From Euborellia annulipes (lineage: Eukaryota > Arthropoda > Insecta > Dermaptera > Anisolabididae), in NCBI GenBank assembly GCA_023213315.1, contig JAKCPI010006239.1, forward strand, positions 149,501 through 213,500: 64,000 nucleotides of DNA, written 5' to 3'. The notes beneath the pieces are model-generated. The model saw only the letters and a list, made by a program, of their open reading frames with translations. It did no database searches and was not told the DNA's origin. Positions 33,795 through 45,535 of the stretch are shown one piece after another. Both the position numbers and the translations under genes were made by a program. Position 1 is the first letter of the stretch. Each line of letters starts with the position of its first letter.

Positions 33795-34240
33795 CTTCAG
33801 CACAAAAATCTCTTGTGGCTCCTATCTTTCATATGAAGTACAAGAGTAAAGTGTGCTTCAAACAAATTTGAGGACAAAATGAGAATATACATTTTAAAGG
33901 GAATCTAAAAAATAATTGATTTTTGAATTTTAGTAAAAATCGTTAGAGCAAATTTTGAGAAAATCGAAAAAACAGAAAAAGTGCATCTGTAAAGTACTTT
34001 TTGGCCTATTTTGTTTAAATGCATATTTTCACCCCTTGGGGGTGCCAAATTTAAATATAAAATTTCAACTTCCTAGCTCTTATTGTTGAGATATTTTATT
34101 CACAGATACACATACACACACACACACAGACAGACACACATACAGACCGATTTGCGGGACTCACTTTTTTGGATTCAGGGGACCTCAAAACATGTATGCT
34201 CATATATCCATGAAAATCTCGACGTCGAATTTTTGACATT
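33795..34240 (+). repeat. Hairpin-ended repeat family, truncated copy
   Basis: Contains CATATGAAGTACAAGAGTAAAG, TGAGAAAATCGAAAAAACAG and TGGATTCAGGGGACCTCAAAAC, and stops near ATCTCGACGTCGAATTTTTG. Both hairpins are missing. A short (CA)n lies inside. Confidence 0.7.
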
Positions 34241-35919
34241 AATTGATGGATGGCTCGTGTCAAAATGTATAACGCTTTTTGAATGCATATTTTTGTACTG
34301 AAGATGACTAGGCGTCATACAAATGAAAATGATGGGAGAGTGGTCCATTTAATGCTGGTGTTTTATTTTTCCCTATGCTGTCCAGCAATAATTTCCAATT
34401 AATATCTAAATATTTTATTTTGCAATTTGACTTTTTTTTTAAATAAATTTATATAGAGATTTTTAAATTTTAAATTTCATAAAAAAGAAAAGTTTTTCTG
34501 ATACACTGAGAGTTTTTAAATGGATTACTATCCTTTAATATTTTCTCATAAGATATTGGTTTGGTTTGCAGAAATTATTATAGATTTAACAAATGCACCT
34601 GAGTTCTGGAGAAACATTCAATATAAAGTTGGTCATTTGGGTTGCCTATCTTCCAGTATACAAAAAGAACGCATTTCATGATAACTCAGGGACTGAGTCT
34701 TAATTATTTATTTCACTAATTATCAAATTACTAGAGCAACATTTCCTCCTTAAAAGTCACAAGAGCCGAGATTGCAGCTAAGGCAGCTTGGCGGTAATAA
34801 AATTAAATTAAGGTTATGCAAATGTCTAAATAAGTCGTTAATTTTCTATTTATTTTTTTGTCATCAACCAACCTTGAGATTCGCGACTATAGAAATAATT
34901 TGGACTTATTGTTTTTTTTTTTTTTATATAGATGAAGTGAATTGGCAAAGTTTAACTTAAAAAAAAGAATAAATTAGACAGAAATAAATAATGAGGTTGC
35001 CTGGAATTCAGAGTGGGACACCGAAAGAGAATTAGAAGGACAGCCAATTAGAAATCAACTCAATCGGATATGCATTTTCATCATCTGAATTTTTATCAAT
35101 TTATTTTAATAAATAAAATAACGTTAGGAAATTGTATAATTAAATATAAAATTATATTATATAATTATCTATAAAATTATGAAAATAATTTTTAGAGGAA
35201 TGGAATTTTATTTGATTAAAAAAAATTTAATTAAGATTAGAACTGGTATACGCAGGTATAAGGTTATATTTGTTCATCTTGAACTTTCGTTGAGTTAAGA
35301 TGAATCTAAATTTTATATGATAATGATCTTACTCACTTAGGAAATTATTTATGCTTTTAGATTCACTCTAGTAGAATAATATAATTAGGGTAAAATTTTG
35401 TTTTTTAAAGCAATTAATGAAGTTTCTTTAAGTATTTTTTTTTTTTTCACTTTCGATTGTAAGATATCAATTTAGATTTTTTGCTAGCTTATTACCGGTG
35501 ATATATAATAAACTATCATTAGTTAATGGGTTTTCGACGAGTGCGTTATGTCCCCACCGCACTGGTGGATTCTTTCTATTAAGTGAAAGTCAGCAGATAC
35601 ATAAATCCGAACCAATTGGAAGGAAAAGTTGGCTCGGATGGAAGAGCATTATAATTCATCAGCTGACCAGATCGGGGATTGATTATCAAATCATTTGGTA
35701 TACTGTATTATTGTATGTATTCTTTATGCTTATGTAATAAATTATAGACATGATGATTATTGATGTATTCTATAGAATGATATCAAAGGTAAAATACGCT
35801 CTAGATAGCATTATGTTTGTTGGCTTGGGAATTGGTAATTACGTTTTTATTTATAATTTTTCTTCTGTTTCTTGAAATTTTTCAGATTCTTTAAAAAAAA
35901 TTTAAAAAATCTTAGATTT
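34241..35919. other. AT-rich intronic spacer, no feature supported
   Basis: Opens with CTGAAGATGACTAGGCGTCAT (about 34301-34321), a weak relative of the hammerhead-like motif. Otherwise AT-rich with no exon or element boundaries. Confidence 0.35.
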
Positions 35920-36580
35920 AAAAAATCTGGTGTGACTGGCGCACAGCACACAACTTTCTCTTACCCTTCGGTAAGAGGAAAGTTGTGCACTGTGCTGGTC
36001 ACACCAGATTTTTTGTGTCGAGATATATTTAGTTTCCGATAGCACCTTAGTTTCAAACTTGCATTTTAAATGTTGACTGCTTCAAATAAACTATGGTTAT
36101 TTTTCAAAATTTTAATCTCATATGTGGACATTTTATACACAATATAGAATCGTAAATAAATACAAAATTTCATAAGAATTGGAAAAAAAAATTTTAAATG
36201 CCTAAAAAGTTCTAAAGGGGACCCCCTTTTGAATCGAAATTAACATACAAATCCCTATAGGAAATTAACATTGTTCCTATGCGAAGATAAGGTGGAAAGG
36301 GAATTTAAAAAGAGTAGAGAGAGACGATAATGTTTGCAAGTGGGAGAGAGACATATATGTTTTCTTTGAAACAATTAAAGACACAAATAAATTTAAAAAA
36401 ATGGGAATTTAAATAATAATTGATTTTTAATCTAATAAAAAGAAAAAGATTTAAATTCCGTTACCATGGCAACCATTTCTATCTTTCCTATGAAGAACAA
36501 GAGTAAAGTGGTCTTCAGAAGATTTCAACGGCAAAATGAGAATATACATTTTAAAGAGCATCTAAAAAATAGTTAACTAG
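35920..36580 (+). repeat. Hairpin-ended repeat family, 3'-truncated copy with intact 5' hairpin
   Basis: Starts with a palindrome of about 90 bp (AAATCTGGTGTGACTGGCGC ... CTGGTCACACCAGATTTTTT, apex CTTACCCTTCGGTAAG). It is nearly identical to 60457-61080 and breaks off at the GAGCATCTAAAAAATAGTTAAC block. Confidence 0.8.
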
Positions 36581-37694
36581 TTAGTTAAACATCAAAATTT
36601 ATTAAAATATAACAAAATGAAAAAAAATAATAGTAGAAATGATACATTTTTGTAATATTTTAAAACTTTAACAAAAACTATCAAAAATGCTAAAAATTTT
36701 CACCAAAAAAGTTATTTCAAAAATTAATGCAAAACAAGTCGATTCTCTACCGTATAAATAGAAGTTGGCCATCCCTGTTATAGACTTTATATTACATATA
36801 TATAAGAAAATGTAAAAAGTATACAATGATATCCATTGAAAGGGGATGTGAAGGAAAAGAGAGGCGGTGGGGGGGGGGCGAATCCCTCACCCTACCCGTC
36901 CCTAATTCTTGAGCATTTATACAAAAAAACATTAATGAGTAAGCCATTTGGGATGTATTGGGTAAATGAGAGAGGAGTTGAGATTCAAAAAATGTCAGTG
37001 ATGCAATTATACTAGTATGATTTGATCGCGATTTTTATGGTCTGGTCAGGTGAGAGATGGAGTTGGATTACGTGAGCATTGCCTCTCGCCTCCCTTCTCT
37101 TACAGTGATTCCGAAAGGAAGATGGTGTCCAGTTTCTTTCATATTGTAACTCGGCTCTTATATAAAAACACTTCCTTTAAGATCAATTGGATTAGATAAA
37201 TTTGAAATTTTACATTTACTTATTTAATCCTAATTTTATTTATCTAGATTAAAGATCAGTTTTTTCTTTAGTTAATGATAAAAAATTTTAAAGGCAGTAA
37301 TTAGAAACTAGAGGTTAAATGAGAAATTATATACTATTAATTTTTTTTTTTACTTTTTATAAATGTTTATACTCAGCTTCATATTGAAGTATAATAAGAA
37401 TTTTTACTTTTTTTATTAAAACTTCTTCCTAAATTTTTAAATACTAGTTTTACTGTAATTAAGGATATTTTTTGTATTATTAATTATTAAAATAAACCCC
37501 CGATCAATGTTTAAATGTATTTTATATATAAAAACAATAAGCGTGAAAGCAAAAATCAACTTAACCAGTAATAAATCTATGGGAATAGACAAGATTAAAA
37601 CTATAATAACATTATTCAATATTACGCAAAACTCTATAAAAATTTTAAATAAGACATAGGTATTTAAGTTGAAGGGAAGTTGTAACTGTTGATG
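36581..37694. other. AT-rich intronic spacer with one isolated hAT end
   Basis: GTTGGCCATCCCTG at 36765-36778 is a hAT-type right end without a partner. No exon seen. Confidence 0.4.
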
Positions 37695-37765
37695 TTATGG
37701 AAGAGAGCAAGTAAGTACAGGTTCAGCAAATAAAGAGAGCCTTTGGATGCCACATGCCGAAAGGG

Positions 37766-37802
37766 AGACGTTTCGGACAAAATTTTATTTGTCCATCCTC
37801 AG
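37766..37802 (-). other. Hammerhead-core-like motif in foldback left arm
   Basis: Reverse complement: CTGAGGA, stem GGACAAA...TTTGTCC, GAAAC, GTC. The stem II-like helix is 7 bp. Confidence 0.45.
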
Positions 37803-37962
37803 TCCTGGTAGGCTTATAAACTAATTAGGCCCAAGTTGTCATTGTTGTTGCGGCCCGAATTTGTGCACATGTATATTTTTTTATTTTTTTATCAAAACAG
37901 GCGAGTGTCAATGTTTAGTGAGTCTATAAGATCTGCCTAATTAGTTTATAATCCAACGAGGA

Positions 37963-37999
37963 CTGAGGATGGATAAAAAAAATGTTGTCCGAAACGTCT
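37963..37999 (+). other. Hammerhead-core-like motif in foldback right arm
   Basis: CTGAGGA, TGGATAAAAAAAATGTTGTCC, GAAAC, GTC; same order as the left-arm copy but a less perfect stem. Confidence 0.45.
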
Positions 38000-38129
38000 C
38001 CCTTTCGGCATTTGGCATCCAAAGGCTCTATTATTTGCTGCACCCTTACTTGCTCTTTTCCAATCCATAGGTATTTATTTTTAAAATTAGGGGAATACTC
38101 TAAAATTTTATCAAAAGCTATTAAATGGC

Positions 38130-38180
38130 ATGTATTACTTTCTCTTACCTATATAAGTAATGTATAGTGAGAAAGTAATG
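38130..38180 (+). repeat. Isolated 3' hairpin of the hairpin-ended family
   Basis: TACTTTCTCTTACCTATATA ... GTATAGTGAGAAAGTA; arms complementary, no family body attached. Confidence 0.5.
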
Positions 38181-38589
38181 TTTTTATTTATTATCATTCC
38201 AAAAAAAATGGTAATGTGAAAACAAACTTCTTTAGTTAATTTTTTTTTTTATTTTACTAATCAAATCAATACAAATAAACAAACAAATTTTGCTTTGTTG
38301 CTATCCTAGATTTTCAAATTTAAATAATTTTTTAACAAGCATATAACAAATTTAAATACAAATATTATATATCATTTTACTTGGGAGAAATTCTAGTTTC
38401 TGAATATATAAAAAAACGGCGGGCTTTTCCACTTGCCAGGGGGCTGACCCCCCCCCCCCCCTGGACTCCCATGCTCGTCTTTGGCGAGCAGATGCATCAC
38501 ATTTTTTCTTGCTCACTCAACAACGCTCAAAAAGACTTTACAGTAAGCCAGTCGATATATCGTTTAAGGTAACAAATTTGCGAGATAAG

Positions 38590-38705
38590 TTCGTTTTGAT
38601 TGGGCAAGAATTGCGCCCCCTGGAGTCGAGCCAGGACCTCCACGCTTTCGTGGCGGGCGGACTACCCTTATCCCGGCGACCAAGGATAAAGGTCCGCCAG
38701 TCCTT
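38590..38705 (-). repeat. tRNA-derived SINE-like sequence
   Basis: The reverse complement contains GGTCGCCGGGATAAGGGTAG (box A region) and CCTGGCTCGACTCCAGG (box B), flanked by CGCCACGAAAGCGTGG. It does not fold as a standard tRNA by eye. AT-rich sequence on both sides. Confidence 0.5.
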
Positions 38706-39305
38706 TATTAACATTAGTTAAAAAATATCATTTCAAGTTACTGGTATATAAGTTTGTTAATTTTGTTTATTAATTTTATGGAATTATTTATTAATGAAAA
38801 TTGCTAAAAGTAATTTTGGGGTTGTATTAAAAAAAAAAAAATTATCCTCTCATTACTTGCCTCCCTACCTCCCCACCCCTCATTCTATTCTGATGTATAT
38901 GTTAATAGTATAGAATTTCTTTCCCGAGTCAAGTGACTTTCACTCTTCTCAAGGTTGCGTTGGTAGCCTCTGGACATCAAGTCGAGTGAAAGTGGAAATA
39001 GTGACGCTGTCCAGAGCTAACAATGCCCTTTGGCAAAATCAATCAGAGGGGACCTTGACCCTGGAACGTTAATCTCGACCAAAATAATTGAACATCAAGA
39101 AACTAAAATGGCTTAATTTGAGGGCCCATGAGTATAAAAAAGCGTCCCCTGCAAAATTTTATTTTTTCAAACTCTTGATTTGTAGGATTTGTTTACAATG
39201 TGCGCAATTTTATATTATTTCAGTTAGATCGGTTTTTAAGAACCCTTAACTGGGGAGGGCTTAGAAATTTCGGAAAATTGCCCGACCCCACCCCTCCCTC
39301 TGAAT

Positions 39306-39350
39306 GAACAAAATTATAATACCCCCCCCTGGGTTATTATAATTTTGTTC
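39306..39350. repeat. Short perfect hairpin
   Basis: AACAAAATTATAATA and TATTATAATTTTGTT enclose CCCCCCCCTGGGT. It abuts a hAT-like end (CAGAGGCGTATATAAGGG, 39355) of a TE remnant extending to about 39725. Confidence 0.6.
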
Positions 39351-39354
39351 AATC

Positions 39355-39725
39355 AGAGGCGTATATAAGGGAGAAGGGCTGAGAGCCCCCCCCCCCCACC
39401 CTGAAATGTTCAAAATATCTAAACAGGACCCATGGGAGAAAAGAAAATAAAGCAGAAGAATTACATTTTAAATTATTTTAATAAAACATTCCCCTTTTAA
39501 TGATATAGGCCTAATTTAAAAAAAAATTTTTTTTTTGAAAGGAGGAAATAGATGAATCTTCAAAAATAAATTCGGCCCCTCCCAAAAAATATATATTGCC
39601 ATAACAAGGAACTGAAAACAAACAAACGATAAAGCTGTGTCAAAACAGTCAAAATATATTTCTAATGTAAGAAAATTTCGGGGCCAAGGGCTGGAGCCCC
39701 CCTAGCCCCTGGCTACGTGCCTGCC
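39355..39725. mobile_element. hAT-like remnant (CAGAGGCGTATATAAG ... GGCTACGTGCCTG)
   Basis: The left end belongs to the GCGTATATA family (as 3788-4103), with a C-run inside. The right end resembles CAGGCACGTAGCC. No target duplication seen, so boundaries are tentative. Confidence 0.4.
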
Positions 39726-40731
39726 TGTACTAATACAATGAGAAAAAATCTTCTGTTATTTGTTTATTTTGGAATGTTTAAACGTGCAGGCGGGAGGGAG
39801 ATTTCAAAGAGATTTTAGAATAATGCTATTAATTGTTTTTGAAACAATTGGCTTTAATAATCTGTGAATACAAAAATTATAAAACAAATATATTTAAATC
39901 AAATGGTCCCTTCAAAAGTACAATAAAGTTTAAACTTTCTAGGGATTAAAAGAAATTTGAAAATTTCTCTTCTAATGAAATGTTCTGCCCAGTATCTAGA
40001 GGAAATAATTTTATTTTTAACTGTGATAATTAACTCTAATCAGAAAACAGTAGCACCCTCGTTTTTACCAGTCCTAAGTCCTTAAATATGTAAATATTTA
40101 TTTTAAATTGATTTTTAAAATTCAATGTATAAGAAAAATTAAAATTTTTGTACAAGAGAATTTTTTTATTATTATTTGAAAAGTCTTTGTAATAAATAAT
40201 AATATTATATTTATTTGTGTATTTATATAAACAAATATATTTGTGTTGTTTTGTCGGAAATGTATTATAATTTTTTTTTTTTCTTTGGGAACTTGATTAT
40301 CTTTTTAGAGTAAGATAGCTCATAAGGCCAGAGGGCCCAAGGAGTTATTCATACTACTAGGGTTAATGGATTCCCCCTCCCCCCCCCCCCGTATAATTAC
40401 CCCCGTTTAATTACAAACAGGTCCTTTTCAGTTTTTCTAATTTTTTTCTAATTTCTAAATTTTCAACAATTTAATTAAAATTAGATATGAAAAAATTATT
40501 TTAATTAATTTATTCAAGGTTAGAGTATATTTTTTCTTTATAGCCTAAAGGTATTCAGCTTATTTACTCGTATTTTTATTAGCGTTTTAAAAAGTTTTTC
40601 ATTAAAGCAAAAGCACATAAAATTATCAGGATTAATTTTTAAAAACCTGTATAGATTTAAAATAATCATGTCCAGAGGTTCTCAAACTTTCTTATTTCGC
40701 CCGTCCCCCCCTCTACCTGGAACAATTCTCG
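39726..40731. other. AT-rich intronic spacer, no feature supported
   Basis: Includes a C-run near 40378 with TE-like flanks (GGATTCCCCCTCC); otherwise nothing recognised. Confidence 0.35.
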
Positions 40732-40739
40732 GACCCAGC

Positions 40740-41262
40740 CAGGGCCGCAGACAGATTTGACGGGCCCCGGGGCTACATAATAATACGGGCCCCACCCCTA
40801 GTTTTTTTTTAAATATGTAAAAGGCTATTGTGCCAACAATTTTTTACAGTTTTTGACACAATTTTTGAAACAGTTATACATAGTTTACAATATTTATTTA
40901 AATAAAAATTTTTTCAAAATTTCCTAAACATAGTGTTTCCATAATATATTGAGGCCAGACGGACAGACGACTTCCGGAGGGGTTTGGGGGTATGGAAAAT
41001 TTTGTGAAAATTAGACACTGAAATCTGCGTTTTTAGCTATGCTGAGACGGAAAAAAAATTATCAAACTTGCTTTGAGCTTAAAGGGCCCGGGCCCCTCAG
41101 AAAAAATTTCAAGAAAATGATTTTTTTTAATTGAAATTTTAACCATTAAAATTATTTTTTATTAGAATTTTAAGGTTGGAGCGCAAATTCTCCGGGCCCC
41201 CTCAGAAGGCCCGGGCCCCGGGGATATGGCCCCCTCTGCCCCCCCCCCTGTCTGCGGCCCTG
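40740..41262. mobile_element. hAT-like MITE (CAGGGCCGCAGACAG family), TSD GACCCAGC
   Basis: Same TIRs as 17952 and 32587; perfect 8-bp duplications GACCCAGC at 40732-40739 and 41263-41270. The interior has GGGCCCGGGCC blocks shared with the other copies. Confidence 0.9.
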
Positions 41263-41392
41263 GACCCAGCATAAAATAAGATAAATAATTTTTCTTGAGT
41301 TGAATGGCTGTAGATATTCAAATTGAAAACAGGAACGGGAGCCTTCCCAGAAACAGCAGCCAGGATAAATAACAAACTCTATATTTGGTTGC

Positions 41393-41426
41393 CGACGTTT
41401 CGGGAGCAAGTCGCACCCATCCTCAG
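41393..41426 (-). other. Hammerhead-core-like motif
   Basis: Reverse complement CTGAGGATGGGTGCGACTTG, then CTCCCGAAACGTC: CTGANGA box, GGG...CCC pairing, GAAAC, GTC. Confidence 0.45.
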
Positions 41427-42112
41427 GGCAAGCAAAATTGTCAAAATTTCGTACAAGTTAATCGGTACTTAAGAATTAATTCCATGTTTATACTTGTATA
41501 CGTGCGTTCGTTAGTATGTACAACAACGAAAAACTATCGCAAAACGTTTTTACTGGCACGACATTCAAATAGCAAATGATTAAGATAAATAAGAATGATT
41601 AAGATAAATAAGAATAATTTATGATACAACTACCAAATAGTATTATACCAATATTTTTCTTTATTTTAATTTTATATGGTTGCAAATTTAAATATGGTAC
41701 AATAATGTGAATCTTGTCCATTTATTCGACGCCCTCGTCCCTCACCCTCATAGAGCTTCAAAGCCCCGAGGTTTGAGACCCATTCGATTTAGACCAATAA
41801 TATTCAAATAAATAGGTAAATTAAATTTTTTTACTTTTTTATTGAATCCCTTTTATTTGAACGCCTTGTTTTATCCGAGCGACCATTTTATTCGGAACAT
41901 GAATAGTAGATTCGAATTTAAAGAATAAACTCCCAGACAAATTGGCTCTATGTTTAATGATTAATTTTCATAAGGACTTAGGGCCGTCAAATGGATGGAT
42001 TTGCTTCTCTTTTATAAAATTTCCTGCGCAACTCCCCTAGAATAATAAAGCACTACAAAAGAAAGAAATTGTCATTATTATTATTATTATTATTATATAA
42101 GGGAGTTAGGAG
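41427..42112. other. Spacer, no gene; (ATT)n at 42073-42096
   Basis: An ATT trinucleotide tract and otherwise AT-rich sequence. The open frame at 41385-41579 overlaps the hammerhead-like motif and is not convincing. Confidence 0.4.
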
Positions 42113-42114
42113 GT

Positions 42115-42315
42115 AATGATGGAGGAGGGTTGTTTGGGGGGTCGCAGTCCTGCTGGTCCCCAGGTCTGGGATCTGGAGGAAGGTTGGTTGTGTGTAATCG
42201 GGTTTGTGTTCGGTTTAGGTTGACTATGGGGCCTCAACCTGCCTACTCCAAGTCGAGGTGACCTGGAGACCAGCAAGATGACTGCGACCCCGAAAACAAC
42301 CCTCCTCCATCATTG
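42115..42315. repeat. GC-rich inverted repeat, about 50-bp arms
   Basis: AATGATGGAGGAGGGTTGTT, then GGGGGGTCGCAGTC, on the left pairs with GACTGCGACCCCGAAAACAA, then CCCTCCTCCATCATT, on the right. The match is roughly 85% and continues inward through CTGGTCCCCAGGTC and GACCTGGAGACCAG. Loop about 80 bp. Confidence 0.7.
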
Positions 42316-42329
42316 GCTCATGTGTCTGC

Positions 42330-42835
42330 CTGTCTGTGAGTCTGTCAACAAAATATCTCAAGAGTGAAAAGAGCTAGGAGGGTGAAATTTTATATTTAAG
42401 TTGAGTACCCCCCTGGTACGAAACACGAAGCTTTTGAACAAAAACTGCTAAAGAGTAGTACTTTACTGATGTACTTTTTCAGTTTTTTTCTGATTTTCTC
42501 AAAATTATCTCCAACGATTTTGATTAAAATTTATAAATCAATTATTTTTTAGATTATCTTTAAAATGTACCGTACATTCTCATTTTATTCTCAAAATTGG
42601 TTGAAGTACACTTTACTCTTGTACCTCTTGTACTTCATAGGAAAGATGGGAGATAGGAGTTGCCATGGTAACAGAATATATATATTTTCCCATGTTTATA
42701 ATTTTTAATATATCTGCAGAAACCTAATATATGTCTGCACAAAAAATATGGTGTGAAACAACATAGCACAACTTTCAATCACTGAAGGAAAGAGAAAGTT
42801 GTGTGCTGTGTGACCATCTCAGCAGATTTTTTTAT
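42330..42835 (-). repeat. Hairpin-ended repeat family, inverted copy lacking the 3' hairpin
   Basis: Interior blocks in reverse (ACTGATGTACTTTTTCAG, TTGCCATGGTAACAGAATAT), ending with the 5' hairpin at 42738-42835 (CAACTTTCAATCACTGAAGG apex, AGCAGATTTTTTT). Confidence 0.72.
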
Positions 42836-44490
42836 TAATTTAATACAGTAGTATAGATACAGTAAAAGAGAAGTCCATCAACAGAGAAGTATTGATCACA
42901 ACTAAAATATTAACATCCTCTTATTGTTAGCATCTTTTTTCTTCTCAGCATTACCATATCCAGTCTATTAGCTAGTATTTATTTTTTTTGTTTTTTTATC
43001 TACCCGTTTTTTATAAAATAATTAATGATTTAGTTATAAGTTGTAGTAATTAATAGTAATATTAAGGAAAAATGAAAAAGTTTTATATTAAATACGTGTA
43101 AGATCGCGGATCAATTAATATAATTAACAGTTTCTCAAGTATTTAATAATAATACTGGGTAGATGGTAGTTAATAATGGGAGAAAATTGTGTAAAATTTT
43201 TATTAGCAATAAATTTCTATTTAAATAGAAAAAAGTGAAAATTTTCGAAATGTTTCATGTTTGTTATATCATGTGAGAGACAAAATAGTTTAACAAATGG
43301 GATATTTTATTTTTTATTTATTTGTCGGAGGAGTATAGCTGACAATATGTAGATTAAAGGTTTGTGGATTTTTCCAATGAGCAGAAGCTATTATTTCAAT
43401 TTATTGATTGATCTGGGAGACTCATAAAAATTATTCTTTTATTTTATTTTCCCCCTCATTTTGATAAAAAAAAAACTGTTTACCTTGAGAAATAACCTCT
43501 CATTTTTTTGACAGTTGTATATTTTGACGCGCCACGTTTTACGTCATCATCATAAACATTTATCAGATCACGTGACTTTTTTTTTTAAGATTATAGGGTC
43601 ATATAACACATCGAATTACATCTATTTTCCGTTTCAAATCGAAATAAATGTCTCATAACGATCAGACACCAAATAAAATGTTTATTTAGTATTAAAATGT
43701 TTAATGTCAAAAAATCTACATTGAGAGCGCCCCTTTGATTTTACTACTGTAAATTCTTTCCTACTTTTTTTAACGACTATTTTAAAAAAAAATTATACAT
43801 AGATATATATAAATAAATAGTTCTTTTAAACAAATTTTGGCGCCCCTAAAATTTGCCGCCCCAGGCGCTCGCCTAGTCTACCTCTTCGTAAATACGGCCC
43901 TGAAATTCATTTTTAATCATTGTAGATGTATTCCCTTGATTGTAATAATATTATCTGAGGATACACCATATTGTCAAGAGTCGAGCCTTGAAGTTAGGCA
44001 ACCAAAAGCTTAGTTGTCCTACGTGTTGTCTAAAAAGTAGTTTCCCCAAGCAGCGCCCTCAGATATTTTTCCAGAAGGAAGTGGCGTCATTTCAACTTTT
44101 TCTTGGGGGGGGGGGGCAAACTTTTTTTTCTTAAAATTTATTTATAAATAGGTAGCCTACTCTAATGGCCAAAAAATATTTTATTTAATTAATTGTTTCT
44201 TTTGTGTCTTAAATAACATGTTAAAGATATATAAAAATCTTTTTATAAAAAATTAATAGTTTTTGATTAATTTTATCATTTTATCCTGTTATTTGGAAAA
44301 AATCATCTGATTTTAAACTTTGAACCAGATTTCTAAGTCAATTTTTAATAAAATTTTATTCGATATAAATACAGCTTTGAATGTAGAAAGGTTTTTCTGC
44401 TAAAATTTCTTTTTCCACATCTCTTGAAAATACAGTGTTGCCGTATTTCTCCATGGATGCCAAGTTTCTTCTCAAGTTTCATTTGAATTG
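42836..44490. other. AT-rich intronic spacer with two TE ends
   Basis: A right hAT-like end CTTCGTAAATACGGCCCTGA at 43885-43904, preceded by GCGCCCC-type sequence. A left end AAGTGGCGTCATTTCAAC at 44085-44102, followed by a G13 run; this matches the left end of 56928-57175. Neither has a partner nearby. Confidence 0.45.
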
Positions 44491-44710
44491 GCTACCAATC
44501 ATTTGAAATAAATAGGAACGGGGTCTAAATCAAGGGCGGATACAGGGGGGGGGGGGGGGGGGGCCCCCCCCCAATAAAAACACTTTTAAAAAATTTATTT
44601 TAAAAAAAATTTAAATTTATTTTAAAAAAAAAAAGCCCCCCCCCCCCCGCCCCGGTCTAAATGACCTTAAATGCCAAAAAAGACCTTAAACAAATTAAAT
44701 AAAAAAAAAG
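44490..44710 (+). repeat. SINE body (GGTCTAAATGxCCTTA family) split by a mini-hAT
   Basis: CATTTGAAATAAATAGGAAC, then GGGGTCTAAAT, on the left and GGTCTAAATGACCTTAAATG on the right match the SINE at 4531-4702. The break is the 124-bp insertion at 44531-44654. Confidence 0.7.
44531..44654. mobile_element. Minimal hAT-like insertion (124 bp), TSD GTCTAAAT
   Basis: Begins CAAGGGCGGATACAGG, is followed by an 18-base G-run and C-run, ends in C-rich sequence, and is flanked by perfect duplications GTCTAAAT (44523-44530 and 44655-44662). The right TIR is degenerate. Confidence 0.7.
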
Positions 44711-45131
44711 ATTTTTATTAGCAATAGATGTTCTTCCTGTATCAAAATAAAATAAATGCATGTAAATAAAATTAAAATAATTATATTAATCCAAATAAGA
44801 GTTGTGTCTTTCACAAAGTTTTTAAATTTAAATAAATTAAATTACAAACTAAAAAATAAAATTGTTTCGTTATTTCAAAGATGAAATTATTTACCAAAAG
44901 TAAAGAAAGAAATCAAGCTTTATCAGGTCAAAGATTTTTAATAAAAACAAGCTACGCATCGATCCTATAAATAAAATAAGCCACATTTTTAAAATCAGAT
45001 CTATTCACTGCTTTCCAAATTAAAATATTGAGGTTTTTAAAATTGCAGGGGGAATGTCCATTTTAAGGCAACTCAATAGACAGACCTCCGTAAATGGTTG
45101 CCTACGCGTAAGGCTCTAAAGGCAGGTAGAC

Positions 45132-45352
45132 CCTGGGTGGGGACTTAATTGTGGCGCTCACAATTAAGTCCCCACCTGATAGCTAGAGCCTTAAGTATAT
45201 GGTGTAAAGAGAAGTAATTTTAATGACTGAAATGGTAAAACGTAAAATCTGGTACAGATGATTTTATTTTACCTTTTCAAATTTAAAATTATTTCACCAT
45301 TTATTGTACCATTAAGGCTCTAGCTATCAGGTGGGGACTTAATTGTAGCGCT
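45132..45352. repeat. Palindromic MITE with 34-bp arms (CAATTAAGTCCCCACCTG)
   Basis: CAATTAAGTCCCCACCTGAT, then AGCTAGAGCCTTAA, at 45157-45190 is exactly inverted as TTAAGGCTCTAGCTATCAGG, then TGGGGACTTAATTG, ending about 45346. An additional small palindrome, GTGGGGACTTAATTGTG-GCGCT-CACAATTAAGTCCCCAC, abuts the left arm. The interior is also partly self-complementary. Confidence 0.75.
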
Positions 45353-45363
45353 CACTGTACATA

Positions 45364-45535
45364 TATGGGAGTAACTCGAGAATTTGGCTGGGGGGCATGG
45401 GACCAGCTATCCTCCGGGGAGCCTAGAAAGCCCCATATTTTCTCAATTTTTCTTAGAGCAGGGAGCTTTCTGGGGGGGGGGCATGACCCTTCTGGGAGGG
45501 GGCCCGGCACCCCCCCCCCCCTAGTTACGCCCATG
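45364..45535. mobile_element. hAT-like MITE (TATGGGAGTAACT / AGTTACGCCCATG), TSD TGTACATA/TGTAAATA
   Basis: TIRs match with one or two substitutions; G- and C-runs lie inside. The flanking octamers differ at one position. The opposing open frames over this element are not genes. Confidence 0.75.

Larger units (their letters stand above)
37695..38066. repeat. Foldback element with about 130-bp arms carrying hammerhead-like motifs
   Basis: The left arm (about 37695-37831, AGCAAGTAAGTACAGGTTCA ... CTAATTAGGC) pairs with the right arm (about 37934-38066, GCCTAATTAGTTTATAATCC ... CACCCTTACTTGCTC), with mismatches. The loop is about 100 bp. Each arm contains the motif CTGAGGATGGA ... GTCCGAAACGTC. 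Confidence 0.75.

Noticed and set aside
37963..37999. Confirmed self-cleaving ribozyme
   Set aside because: Only the core order and stem II are visible; stems I and III needed for activity are not evident, so it is reported only as hammerhead-like.
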